A stretch of DNA of 64,000 nt from Fen-1258 sp947085815 (GCA_947085815.1 CAMTXU010000020.1:1-64000); one strand, 5' to 3'. Positions 26,888 to 34,512 are shown, counted from the first letter of the stretch. Program-made: numbers and translations. Notes: generated by a model from the letters alone, not told the origin.

Positions 26888-26985
26888 AAAACTTAGAGAA
26901 CAATTTTTTCATTTAATTGGAATAGAAAAAATGTTTACAACAATTTCTGCACAGTTCTAGTGTCTAAAAAAATTATTAATCAAAG

Positions 26986-27016
26986 TTGATTGGTATTAAC
27001 AACAATATTATATTTG
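26986..27016 (+). promoter_or_regulatory. candidate promoter of tRNA-Gly/tRNA-Cys
   Basis: TTG at 26986 and TATATTTG at 27009-27016, 20 nt apart, fit the Bacteroidota -33/-7 pattern. The tRNA-Gly gene starts 33 bp downstream. Confidence 0.5.
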
Positions 27017-27048
27017 CTACGTAAAATTTGTTCTATAGATTTTGATAT

Positions 27049-27121
<73 letters not shown>

Positions 27122-27127
27122 CTACCG

Positions 27128-27153
27128 ATCCCGATTTCTATCGGGATTTCCTT
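27128..27153 (+). terminator. hairpin after tRNA-Gly
   Basis: ATCCCGA and TCGGGAT form a 7-bp stem with a 6-nt loop, then TTCCTTTTT. It starts 7 nt after the tRNA end. Confidence 0.65.
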
Positions 27154-27174
27154 TTTAAGAAATATTTTAATTTT

Positions 27175-27281
27175 GGTGCTGTACCGCAGCCGGGCAAGCG
27201 TGGCTTAAGGTCCCGAAAAAAATCTTCGGGATAAAGTAGGTCTGCAACCCCGCCGAAGGCGGGGCGAATCCGACCGGCGCA
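27175..27281 (+). pseudogene. tRNA-Cys pseudogene carrying palindromic inserts
   Basis: It aligns with the intact tRNA-Cys at 27312-27385 in four blocks (GGTGCTGTACC, GTGGCTTAAGG, GGTCTGCAA, CGAATCCGACCGGC). It is split by foreign pieces: about 14 nt in the D arm, TCCCGAA/TTCGGGA (27211-27231) in the D-loop/anticodon junction, and CCCCGCC-gaa-GGCGGGG (27248-27264) replacing the 3' anticodon stem to T stem. The acceptor 3' strand is mutated (GGCGC for GGCACC). It cannot fold as a tRNA. Confidence 0.85.
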
Positions 27282-27311
27282 AATTTGAAATAATGATTTT
27301 AGTTTTTACAA

Positions 27312-27385
27312 GGTGCTGTACCCAAGTGGCTTAAGGGGAAGGTCTGCAAAACCTTTATTCGTCGGTTCGAATCCGACCGGCACCT
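27312..27385 (+). tRNA. tRNA-Cys(GCA)
   Basis: Complete cloverleaf: acceptor GGTGCTG/CGGCACC (one G-T pair), anticodon stem AAGGT/ACCTT around CTGCAAA (GCA), T arm GTTCGAATC and the cysteine-specific discriminator T. It is flanked on both sides by broken copies of itself. Confidence 0.96.
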
Positions 27386-27412
27386 CTATCAAAACATACA
27401 AAACCTATACTT

Positions 27413-27646
27413 GTGGTTTATATTTTACTTAGCTATAAAGACAAGAAACGTTACATTGGTTTTACTGATAATATCAAGCGCAGACTTCTCGAACACGATT
27501 GAGGAAAAGTTATATTAACTAAGAACCGAAGACCCGTAAAATTAATTTATTCTAAGAAATTTAAGAATAAATCCGATGCTATGGTAAGAGAAAAATATTT
27601 CAAGACTCATTCCGGAAGAAATTTTTTAGATTCGATTGGTAAATAA
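27413..27646 (+). pseudogene. small GIY-YIG nuclease with one in-frame TGA
   Basis: The frame reads VVYILLSYKDKKRYIGFTDN, IKRRLLEHD, stop, then GKVILTKNRRPVKLIYSKKF and on to SGRNFLDSIGK and TAA. This is the pattern of single-domain GIY-YIG endonucleases (about 80 residues, related to the UvrC N-terminal domain): YIL...RYIGFT is the GIY-YIG core, and the RR of KRRLLEHD holds the usual catalytic arginine. A single TGA (27500-27502) sits where relatives have a small residue before GKV. The rest is in frame over 77 codons. No ATG precedes it; GTG at 27413 is the likely former start. It lies exactly between tRNA-Cys and a tRNA-Cys 3' copy. Confidence 0.82.
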
Positions 27647-27659
27647 GTATTCATATGTT

Positions 27660-27706
27660 GAAGGTCTGCAACCCCGCCGAAGGCGGGGCGAATCCGACCG
27701 TCACCT
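27660..27706 (+). pseudogene. 3'-half copy of tRNA-Cys
   Basis: It runs from the 5' strand of the anticodon stem (GAAGGTCTGCAA) to the 3' end with discriminator (CGAATCCGACCGTCACCT). The interior is replaced by the same CCCCGCC-gaa-GGCGGGG palindrome as in the copy at 27175-27281. The 5' half of the tRNA is absent. It forms a direct repeat with the intact gene around the GIY-YIG frame. Confidence 0.85.
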
Positions 27707-27723
27707 CAAATATAAAGTCAAAT

Positions 27724-27755
27724 AAAAAGCTCTGTCAGCGCAGAGCTTTTTAATT
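27724..27755 (+). terminator. rho-independent terminator
   Basis: AAAAAGCTCTG and CAGAGCTTTTT form an 11-bp stem with a 6-nt loop, followed by AATTTTT. It closes the tRNA/GIY-YIG region before the SET gene. Confidence 0.82.
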
Positions 27756-27792
27756 TTTAAATTTGTCCCCAATTAATTCGAGCGTTGTATTC

Positions 27793-28200
27793 ATGGAAAA
27801 TTCTATTTCTCTCTTTGAAAGATATATTGATGTACAAGAATCTCAACTTCACGGCAAAGGGCTTTTTGCGAAGATCGATATCCCCGAAGAAGAAGTGCTA
27901 ACAATTATAAAAGGAGAATTTATAGACGGATTTGAATGCGTGCGTAGAGAGGAAGAAAACAATACCTACATCTTCTGGCATTGCGATGATAACTATATTG
28001 ACGTAAAGAATGAATCGATGCGGTACTTAAATCACGATTGCAATCCGAACTGTTACGTGGATGAGAGAGATGAGACTACACTTAATTTAATTTCAGGTAA
28101 AGAGATTAAAGCCGGTGAAGAAATTACCATAGATTATGATTATGAAGAGATATATCTTTCATGTAATTGTTTTACATGTCAAACTAAAAAAGTTGGATGA
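27793..28200 (+). CDS. SET-domain protein
   Basis: A 135-residue single SET domain, the fold of lysine methyltransferases. HGKGLFAKIDIPEEEVL opens the domain, MRYLNHDCNPNCYV is the RYxNHxCxPN SAM-binding pseudoknot motif, and EEITIDYDYEE carries the catalytic tyrosine. The C-terminal CNCFTCQTKK resembles the post-SET cysteine cluster (CxCxxC) of eukaryotic enzymes. ATG 27793 is chosen; an in-frame non-ATG start at 27763 would overlap the terminator tail region. The substrate in a bacterium is unknown. Acquisition from a eukaryote or by spread among bacteria is possible. Confidence 0.82.
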   Translation: MENSISLFERYIDVQESQLHGKGLFAKIDIPEEEVLTIIKGEFIDGFECVRREEENNTYIFWHCDDNYIDVKNESMRYLNHDCNPNCYVDERDETTLNLISGKEIKAGEEITIDYDYEEIYLSCNCFTCQTKKVG

Positions 28201-28334
28201 AGAAGGATTGTGAATCAAGATTATTCGGAAATTGTACACGCACATTTATACCCTCTCATTACTCTTCAGAACTATAAACTCTAATTTAAAGTACATGCCT
28301 ATATTTCCTGAATTAATTTAATCCTGGTTTTAAG

Positions 28335-28424
28335 TTAGAATATTGTCTTTTGCATTGCGATAAAAAGAATTATCAGTAAAATTATAATTGAAGGAATGAA
28401 TATTACCGAACTCCATTTTTTCAT
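28335..28424 (-). CDS. possible 29-residue membrane peptide
   Basis: MKKWSSVIFIPSIIIL continues through LIILFIAMQKTIF to a stop. The whole centre is one hydrophobic segment with basic ends, and AAGGTGAG lies upstream of the ATG at acceptable spacing. Such single-span small proteins are common near stress and transport genes, but in AT-rich non-coding DNA this pattern can also arise by chance. No homologue is recognised. Confidence 0.35.
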   Translation of the reverse strand: MKKWSSVIFIPSIIILLIILFIAMQKTIF

Positions 28425-28454
28425 CTTAATAACTCACCTTACGCAAAAGTTTTG

Positions 28455-28520
28455 TCTCCGTGTAACTCGGTGACTTCTCGGTGGCACTCTGTGCAATAAA
28501 ACCAAAAAATAACACGGAGA
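28455..28520. repeat. CTCCGTG inverted-repeat unit
   Basis: TCTCCGTGT (28455-28463) is matched by ACACGGAGA (28512-28520), with CTCGGTGACTTCTCGGTGG-like repeats between. It is similar in style to the CTCTGCG and CTTTGTG units at 20571, 22088 and 61351. Confidence 0.55.
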
Positions 28521-28774
28521 AAATGTCCTTACTTCCGTTCTTACGTAATGTGACTTAATAATCTTCTCTGTTAAAAAAGTATAACTTTTATGATTTTGTC
28601 ATTTCCGTTTGATATATCATATTCAAGTGGTAAGTATATCTCAGAATTTGGAAGAAGATAATGTCTTTCCTCACCAAGTTCGTTTGTTATTCAAAGAACC
28701 TTTCCATTTATTATAAAATTGGATAGATAGAAATTCCTAATCCTCTCGTCAAATATCTCCTAAAAATTTTCCAA

Positions 28775-30487
28775 TCAATTTTCGCCTTTAACAAGATATC
28801 TCTTAATTTTTTGTGTAGTGGTTTTTTCAAATTCTTGTTCACGGATATAAAATTTCTTGATCTGTTTGTGTTGCGCAAGTTGCTGGTTGACTTTTTCAAC
28901 TTCTTCGGAGATAATTTTATTCAGCAAAGTGTCATCAATCTGTATGTGATTCATCTCCGCTAATTCGATTATAGCTTCGGCATCAACAACAACCTGTGCG
29001 GAAATAATTTCACCCTGCTTTGGGTCTTCATCCCCAAACACAAGACATTCTTGAATGAACGGACTACGGTTCATAATATCTTCAACCTCCTCGGGAAAAA
29101 CATTTTTACCACTCTTGGAGATTATTACATTTTTCTTTCTTCCGTTAATGTGCAAAAAATCATCCTCATCCATATATCCGATATCACCGGTCTTAAACCA
29201 GCCATTTTCAAAAGTATCATCAGTTGCCTTTTCATTTTTATAGTAGCCGAGCATTACACTCGGGGCTTTAGCCCAAATTTCTCCGCTCCCGTTCTCATCT
29301 GGATTATTAATTTTTATTTGGACATGAGGAAGTGGAATCCCAGCCGCATCATCTTTAAACGCATCAGTTCTGTTCAAAGTTAGTATAGGAGAAGTTTCGG
29401 TTAAACCGTATCCTTGGATAAAATTAAATCCGAATTCTCGTAATCCTTTTGCGACCAATGGATCCGGCGCGGCTCCTCCTGCAATAAACAATCTGACTGA
29501 TCCGCCGAATTTTTCATGAAGTTCATGAAAAACTTTTTTCTTAACATCCTTCAATCCCATCATTGTAAAAAGATTTGTAAACTTCATAAGGGGCGGAACG
29601 ATAACCGACTTCACTTTATCATCTTTAATTCCTTTCATAACGCGCTTAAACATTTTATCATAGAGAAGCGGAACCCCAAGAAGTATTGTGGCTCTTACTT
29701 TTTGAAGATCGTCAACTACGGTTTTCAATGATCTGGCGTAATGAACCGATGCGCCTGAATAAAGCGGGCAGAGCATTCCACATGTGCATTCATATGTATG
29801 ATGCATCGGCAGAACGGAAAGGAATCTGTCCTCTTTTTCGATCAGTACCATGCTTACCATATCAACCAAGTTGGAGGAAAGATTTTTTTGAGAAAGCATA
29901 ACGCCTTTAGCACGACCGAGAGAGCCTGAAGTAAAAATTATCTCCGAAAGGTCATCGGGATTTATTGCTGGCAATTCTTCCACATGCAACGGTTTTGCCT
30001 TCCTTATCAGATCATACATCTTCAAGAACTCTTTATCCTCCTGAGTTTCATCCATACAGATATAGTTCTTAAGTTTTTTCAAAAAACTTCTTCCCTCAGC
30101 AATCATGCTTGCATAACTCCCTGAAAAGACTATTGCCTCTGCGTCCGATTCGTGAAGGATATTCATTATCTCATTTTTTGTTAAATTTTTATCGATCGGA
30201 ACCATTACATAATTAAAACACATACCAGTAAGAAAACCGAGCGACCATTGAACTCTGTTCTCGCCGATAATCGCGATATGAGCTCGTTCTTTGATGCCAA
30301 GTTCTTTGAGCGCGGAACCGAATCTTAAAATATTCTCAAGAAGTTCTCGATAAGTTAATTTGTTAATAGGCGAGTCGTTCAGATCCTCCAAGGCAAGCTT
30401 GGGTCCAAAATTTTTTGCGGAATGAATAACCATCTCCTGAATCGAGTTGATTCCGGGAACGTCATTGAGTTTTAGTTCTTTTTTCAT
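28775..30487 (-). CDS. long-chain acyl-CoA synthetase (AMP-forming)
   Basis: Adenylate-forming enzyme that activates fatty acids for lipid synthesis or oxidation. The AMP-binding motif is IIFTSGSLGRAKGVMLSQKN (about 188-207). The second motif is FIQGYGLTETSPIL (about 345-358), then WFKTGDIGYMDEDDFLHINGRKKNVI (about 432-457) and a C-terminal lysine in TTQKIKRYLV. The residues T-S-G-S-L-G differ slightly from the commoner TSGTTG. Length 570. It is monocistronic, with a repeat element upstream. Confidence 0.9.
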   Translation of the reverse strand: MKKELKLNDVPGINSIQEMVIHSAKNFGPKLALEDLNDSPINKLTYRELLENILRFGSALKELGIKERAHIAIIGENRVQWSLGFLTGMCFNYVMVPIDKNLTKNEIMNILHESDAEAIVFSGSYASMIAEGRSFLKKLKNYICMDETQEDKEFLKMYDLIRKAKPLHVEELPAINPDDLSEIIFTSGSLGRAKGVMLSQKNLSSNLVDMVSMVLIEKEDRFLSVLPMHHTYECTCGMLCPLYSGASVHYARSLKTVVDDLQKVRATILLGVPLLYDKMFKRVMKGIKDDKVKSVIVPPLMKFTNLFTMMGLKDVKKKVFHELHEKFGGSVRLFIAGGAAPDPLVAKGLREFGFNFIQGYGLTETSPILTLNRTDAFKDDAAGIPLPHVQIKINNPDENGSGEIWAKAPSVMLGYYKNEKATDDTFENGWFKTGDIGYMDEDDFLHINGRKKNVIISKSGKNVFPEEVEDIMNRSPFIQECLVFGDEDPKQGEIISAQVVVDAEAIIELAEMNHIQIDDTLLNKIISEEVEKVNQQLAQHKQIKKFYIREQEFEKTTTQKIKRYLVKGEN

Positions 30488-30530
30488 AGTAATCTATTTT
30501 TGTTGTTGGATGTTCCGTACTAGACTAAAA

Positions 30531-30640
30531 TGAGGGTATCTCAAAAGGTGTTTTGTCATTTCGGACAAAGTGAGAAACCTTTAAATTCCTAAGTAGAACA
30601 AAGATTTCTCAGTCACTCCGTTCCTTCGGAATGGCATTTC
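30531..30640. repeat. short intergenic repeat upstream of acyl-CoA synthetase
   Basis: It begins TGAGGGTATCTCAAAAG, close to the TGAGGTTGTTTCAAAAG end of the element at 61331-61508. The interior has GTGAGAAA answered by TTTCTCAGTCAC and the hairpin-like CCGTTCCTTCGGAATGG. No coding capacity. Confidence 0.55.
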
Positions 30641-30645
30641 CCTTC

Positions 30646-32121
30646 TTATTTCTGTTTGGCTATCTCAGTTAATATGTTTTTAAGCAGACGATAAAATTTT
30701 TCCACATCCGGAATTTTAACGCGCTCATCGGGTGAATGAGCACCTTCAATAGTAGGTCCAAATGAAACCATGTCTAAGCCCGGGTATTTATTACCAAGAA
30801 TTCCACATTCTAATCCGGCATGAACGGCTTTCACTTCGGGTTCTTTTGAGAATAAATTTTTAAAAACATCTTTTGAAAGTTTTAATACTTTCGATTCCAT
30901 GTTTGGCTGCCATCCCGGATAACCATCTCCGACCTTTACAGTGGCTCCACTTAATTCAAATACCGATCGAACAACCCGGGCTATATTTCTTTTAGAGCTT
31001 TCGATAGAACTACGCTGGCTCGTTCCAATTCTAAGTTCAGCACCATCTTCAACGACTGTTGCAAGATTTGTAGAGGTCTCAACAAGATTTGGTATATCGG
31101 GGCTCATGCTGATCATTCCGTGAGGCATAGCTAAAATAGCATTAATGACTTTCTCCTTAAGCGAATTTTTATATGCGCCGTCAATTTTTACAGAAGCTAA
31201 ATCAGTTTTCTCAAACGTTACTTTGAAATTGTTTTCGACATTTTTGAATTCGATAACCGATTCAAGAAAATACTCATTAATTATTTCTCTTGCCTTTGAC
31301 TCAAAATCGGGATGCATAAAGATGACTGCTTCGGCTTCGCGTGGAATAGCATTTCTCTTAGAACCACCGCTAATGAAGGCGAGTTGGAAATTAAATTTGG
31401 AAAGACGGTCTAAAAACATCCCAAGAAGTTTTATTGCATTAGCTCTTCCATCAGCTATATTGATCCCTGAGTGACCCCCAAGTAAACCGGAAATAGCGAG
31501 TGCAAAGGGTTGATTTCCATCAATAATTTGTTCCGATTCAATTTTATAAGTTCCTAATGAATCCATTCCACCAGCACAACCAACATAAAATGCTCCATCC
31601 TCTTCAGTATCAAGATTAAGCAATGTTGTACCGGTTATAAATCCTTTTTGTAGATTGTTAACGCCGGTTAAACCGGTTTCTTCATCTACAGTAAATAAAA
31701 GTTCAAGCTGTCCATGCTCGAAATCGTCATCGCAAGCTACGGCAAGCGCTGCGGCAGCTCCAATTCCATTATCTGCGCCAAGTGTGGTTCCATCGGCTTT
31801 AATCCATTCACCGTCTCTTATCAACTCAATCGGGTCATTTAAAAAATCATGTTCTGTATTTTTATTTTTTTCGCAAACCATATCAACATGACTCTGCAAC
31901 ACAACGGTTGGCGCTCCTTCGAATCCCGGTTTGGGAGGAATTTGGATTACTATATTTCCCGTTTCATCCTCTTTCATGCTAAGATTATTTTGTCCGGCAA
32001 AATTTCTGAGGTATAAACGGATTCTCTCCTCACTCTTTGACGGACGCGGAACGCGGCTAATCTCGTAAAATTTTTTCCATAATGTGGAAGGGGTTAATCC
32101 ATCAATTGCATTGGCTGGCAT
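30646..32121 (-). CDS. pepD: aminoacyl-histidine dipeptidase (M20C, PepD)
   Basis: Cytosolic metallopeptidase for Xaa-His and other dipeptides. Metal ligands are in VVLQSHVDMVCEK (near 80), TTLGADNGIGAAAALA (near 115) and LLFTVDEETGLTG (near 145, catalytic Glu), with GLECGILGNKYPGLDMVSFGPTIEGAHSPDE near the end. The lid domain lies between about 205 and 385. Length 491 is typical of PepD. Confidence 0.93.
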   Translation of the reverse strand: MPANAIDGLTPSTLWKKFYEISRVPRPSKSEERIRLYLRNFAGQNNLSMKEDETGNIVIQIPPKPGFEGAPTVVLQSHVDMVCEKNKNTEHDFLNDPIELIRDGEWIKADGTTLGADNGIGAAAALAVACDDDFEHGQLELLFTVDEETGLTGVNNLQKGFITGTTLLNLDTEEDGAFYVGCAGGMDSLGTYKIESEQIIDGNQPFALAISGLLGGHSGINIADGRANAIKLLGMFLDRLSKFNFQLAFISGGSKRNAIPREAEAVIFMHPDFESKAREIINEYFLESVIEFKNVENNFKVTFEKTDLASVKIDGAYKNSLKEKVINAILAMPHGMISMSPDIPNLVETSTNLATVVEDGAELRIGTSQRSSIESSKRNIARVVRSVFELSGATVKVGDGYPGWQPNMESKVLKLSKDVFKNLFSKEPEVKAVHAGLECGILGNKYPGLDMVSFGPTIEGAHSPDERVKIPDVEKFYRLLKNILTEIAKQK

Positions 32122-32162
32122 TTTTACTCCGTGAATATTTTATTTATAGAATAGTTTCTTAT

Positions 32163-33245
32163 TTAACTGTGCCGGATGTTGAGTATATCGCCATCCTTCA
32201 CTATATATTCCTTTCCTTCCAAACGCCATGTCCCTGCCTCTTTACATTTTGGAAAAGAACCGTGTTTTAGAAAATCTTCATAATGAACGACTTCTGCGCG
32301 GATAAAACGATTAAAGAAATCCGTGTGAATTACACCGGCGGCCTGAGGTGCAGTGTAATTTTTTTTAATTGTCCAAGCTCGGCATTCATCTTCTCCAACG
32401 GTAAAGAAAGATTGAAGCCCGAGCATTTCATACGAGGTGCGTAAAATTTTGCTGAGCGCAGATTCCGCTATTCCATAATCCTGCATAAAAGTTGCGCGGT
32501 CTTCCTCGCTCATTTGAGAAAGCTCCAGCTCGATTTTAGCGAAGAATGGAATTATTACCGCGGAAGTTTTTTCAAGTTTTGTTTTAAGCTGTTCAATTTC
32601 AGAATCAACTTTCGAAATGAAATTCTCATCGTAATTTATTGCGATGGCAAGCTGTTTAATTGTTAGAAGCTGATATCCAGAAAGAATTTTGGTCTCGTTA
32701 TCATCGAGGTGAAGTGTCCTGAGGGGTAATTCATTTTCGCAATGAGCAAGACATTTTTCAATCAGCGGCAGTTCACGTTTCATCTTTTCATCTTTCGTCT
32801 TTAGTACGTCTCTTTTTAATTTTTCTAGACGTGTTTCCAAAAATGCCAGATCGGAAAGAAGAAATTCAACTTCGAGAAACTCGATATCCCGAAGAGGATT
32901 GATAGAATTCATAGGATGAGCTACCGAATCATCATGAAACCCGCGAATAATGTAAAATAACGCGTCATTATTTTTGACGCCGTTCAAGAAAGTTGAAGTG
33001 ATCTTAACCTTGTTATCATCGGACATTTTTAATCCGGGTAGATCGAATACTTCAATAGTGGCATTAACCTGTTTCTTGGGATTAAAAATTTTAGTAAGCT
33101 CGTTCAGCCTATCATCCGGCACTTTGACTACTTCTATTGATGCCTCTTCTTTCTGTGCTTGAGAAGAGCTTGGTCCATTGCCTGAAAGTGTATTAAAAAG
33201 AGTTGTTTTACCTGAAAACTGAAGTCCTACAAGACCTATTTGCAT
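32163..33245 (-). CDS. ychF: YchF (Obg-family ATPase)
   Basis: Ribosome-associated OLA1/YchF ATPase. G1 is GLQFSGKTTLFN, which is unusual: most YchF have GxPNVGKST, while a GLxxSGKTT form is seen in some bacterial lineages. IEVFDLPGLK corresponds to G3. The C-terminal TGS-like domain contains AWTIKKNYTAPQAAGVIHTDF and EGKEYIVKDGDILNIR. The start is set at Met 33245 (MQIGLVGLQ), removing 27 upstream residues without family similarity. It has a palindrome-associated promoter upstream. Confidence 0.88.
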   Translation of the reverse strand: MQIGLVGLQFSGKTTLFNTLSGNGPSSSQAQKEEASIEVVKVPDDRLNELTKIFNPKKQVNATIEVFDLPGLKMSDDNKVKITSTFLNGVKNNDALFYIIRGFHDDSVAHPMNSINPLRDIEFLEVEFLLSDLAFLETRLEKLKRDVLKTKDEKMKRELPLIEKCLAHCENELPLRTLHLDDNETKILSGYQLLTIKQLAIAINYDENFISKVDSEIEQLKTKLEKTSAVIIPFFAKIELELSQMSEEDRATFMQDYGIAESALSKILRTSYEMLGLQSFFTVGEDECRAWTIKKNYTAPQAAGVIHTDFFNRFIRAEVVHYEDFLKHGSFPKCKEAGTWRLEGKEYIVKDGDILNIRHS

Positions 33246-33280
33246 TGATTTCTCTAAAATTAGACTGAACAATTTCTTCT

Positions 33281-33288
33281 CAAATATA
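33281..33288 (-). promoter_or_regulatory. candidate -7 element of ychF
   Basis: TATATTTG on the minus strand, 36 bp before the ychF ATG, matches TAnnTTTG. Confidence 0.45.
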
Positions 33289-33304
33289 ACTAAATTATGT
33301 TGTA

Positions 33305-33320
33305 ATTCGGATATCCGAAT
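33305..33320. promoter_or_regulatory. perfect 16-bp palindrome at the ychF promoter
   Basis: ATTCGGATATCCGAAT has no loop and so looks like a protein-binding site rather than an RNA hairpin. It begins 17 bp upstream of the TATATTTG element, where the -33 box would be, and lies between clpS and ychF. Confidence 0.5.
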
Positions 33321-33345
33321 AATCAAGAAAAAGATGATAGGTCAT

Positions 33346-33633
33346 TTATGAAACAATTTGAGTATGCAGAGAAATTTCTTCAAGGACAGAACTTACTTTC
33401 AGGCAAGAATTTAACTCGCCCTCATAAACAACTGCTTTCCCTTTCACATGCGCTTCAAAAGCGAACCCCCGGGCAACTTCATAAGTACAATGAACTGCTT
33501 TGGTTATTTGATTGATAACATCGTCAAATGAATGCCAATCATCGTTATATAGAACCACCTTGTACGGAAGTCCTACTTTCACTTCCTCATCAAGTTCAGA
33601 TTCAATTATTCCGGTTGGTTTTTCTTCGCTCAT
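33346..33633 (-). CDS. clpS: ClpS adaptor
   Basis: Adaptor that delivers N-degron substrates to the ClpAP/ClpCP protease. Length 95, with LPYKVVLYNDDWHSFDDVI (residues 19-37), the conserved YNDD of the substrate pocket, and ARGFAFEAHVKGKAVVYEG near 55-73. No Clp ATPase gene is adjacent. It shares the direction of ychF, about 100 bp upstream of it. Confidence 0.93.
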   Translation of the reverse strand: MSEEKPTGIIESELDEEVKVGLPYKVVLYNDDWHSFDDVINQITKAVHCTYEVARGFAFEAHVKGKAVVYEGELNSCLKVSSVLEEISLHTQIVS

Positions 33634-33672
33634 AATCTCGGCTGATTTCTAATTTCAAATTATAAAATTGCG

Positions 33673-33700
33673 TTGCAAAAATAAATTTTCTTTATATTTG
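33673..33700 (+). promoter_or_regulatory. candidate promoter of etfBA
   Basis: TTG at 33673 and TATATTTG at 33693-33700, 17 nt apart, approximate the Bacteroidota consensus. The etfB start is 54 bp downstream, with GAGGAGG before the ATG. Confidence 0.5.
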
Positions 33701-33754
33701 GTAATATAAAGAAAACATATGTTAACACATTCATCAAAATTCTGAGGAGGATAA

Positions 33755-34501
33755 ATGAAAATTGCCGTTTGCGTTAGTCATGTTCCGGATACTGCGGCAA
33801 AAATTAATATCGGAAATGACGGAATTAATATTGATCAATCCGGCGTTACATTCGTTGTAAATCCTTATGACGAATTTGCAGTAGAAGAAGCACTTAAATC
33901 GAAAGAAAAATTTGGCGGAGAGACAGTAGCTATAAGTCTGGGCAGCGATGCGAATAAAGAATCTTTACGCAAAGCACTTGCTATGGGGATTGATAATGCA
34001 GTGTTACTGAAAGAGAACGGTTACCGAGATTCATTATCGGTTGCTAAAGCGCTCGCTGATGAAATAAAAGTTCAAGGAGCGGAACTTGTATTTTTAGGAA
34101 AACAATCAGTCGATTTTGATAACTCTGTAGTCGGTCAGCTTGTTTCAGAACTGCTCGGCTATAATTGTGTCTCTGTTGCCGTAAGCTTTACTCTTGACGG
34201 TAATAAAATAATTTGCGAAAGAGAAATTGAAGGCGGTAAGGAGATAGTAGAAACAAACCTTCCGGCAGTTATTACTTGCCAAAAAGGATTGAACGATCCT
34301 CGCTATGCGTCCTTAAAAGGTATTATGGCTGCAAAGAAAAAAGAGATAGTTGAAAAAGCAGCGTTTGCGGCTGATAATTATGTCGAAGTTATATCTATGA
34401 AAAAACCTGCCTCCAAACAAGCAGGCAAAATAATTGGTACCGATTCCAGCGCTGTTCCGGAATTGGTTCGTCTATTAAGAGAAGAAGCAAAAGTCATCTG
34501 A
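33755..34501 (+). CDS. etfB: electron transfer flavoprotein beta subunit
   Basis: With EtfA forms an FAD/AMP protein that takes electrons from acyl-CoA and other dehydrogenases. Length 248. Motifs: MKIAVCVSHVPDTAAKI at the start, NPYDEFAVEEAL (39-50) and the nucleotide-binding GKQSVDFDNSVVGQLVSELLGY (about 112-133). Preceded by a very strong Shine-Dalgarno sequence. etfA follows 11 bp later. Confidence 0.94.
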   Translation: MKIAVCVSHVPDTAAKINIGNDGINIDQSGVTFVVNPYDEFAVEEALKSKEKFGGETVAISLGSDANKESLRKALAMGIDNAVLLKENGYRDSLSVAKALADEIKVQGAELVFLGKQSVDFDNSVVGQLVSELLGYNCVSVAVSFTLDGNKIICEREIEGGKEIVETNLPAVITCQKGLNDPRYASLKGIMAAKKKEIVEKAAFAADNYVEVISMKKPASKQAGKIIGTDSSAVPELVRLLREEAKVI

Positions 34502-34512
34502 GGGAGAATAAC

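Larger units (their letters stand above)
28201..28774. other. 574-bp intergenic region
   Basis: Between the convergent SET gene and the acyl-CoA synthetase gene. It holds a possible 29-residue membrane peptide (28335-28424, minus) and an inverted-repeat unit at 28455-28520. The remaining 28521-28774 shows nothing recognisable. Confidence 0.6.

Noticed and set aside
27175..27281. tRNA-Cys interrupted by a self-splicing intron
   Set aside because: The inserts are 14-28 nt palindromic pieces at several places, with damaged acceptor pairing; nothing resembles a group I or II intron.
28711..28899. 62-residue minus-strand open frame at the end of the acyl-CoA synthetase gene
   Set aside because: It overlaps the conserved C-terminus of that gene in another frame and has no recognisable features.
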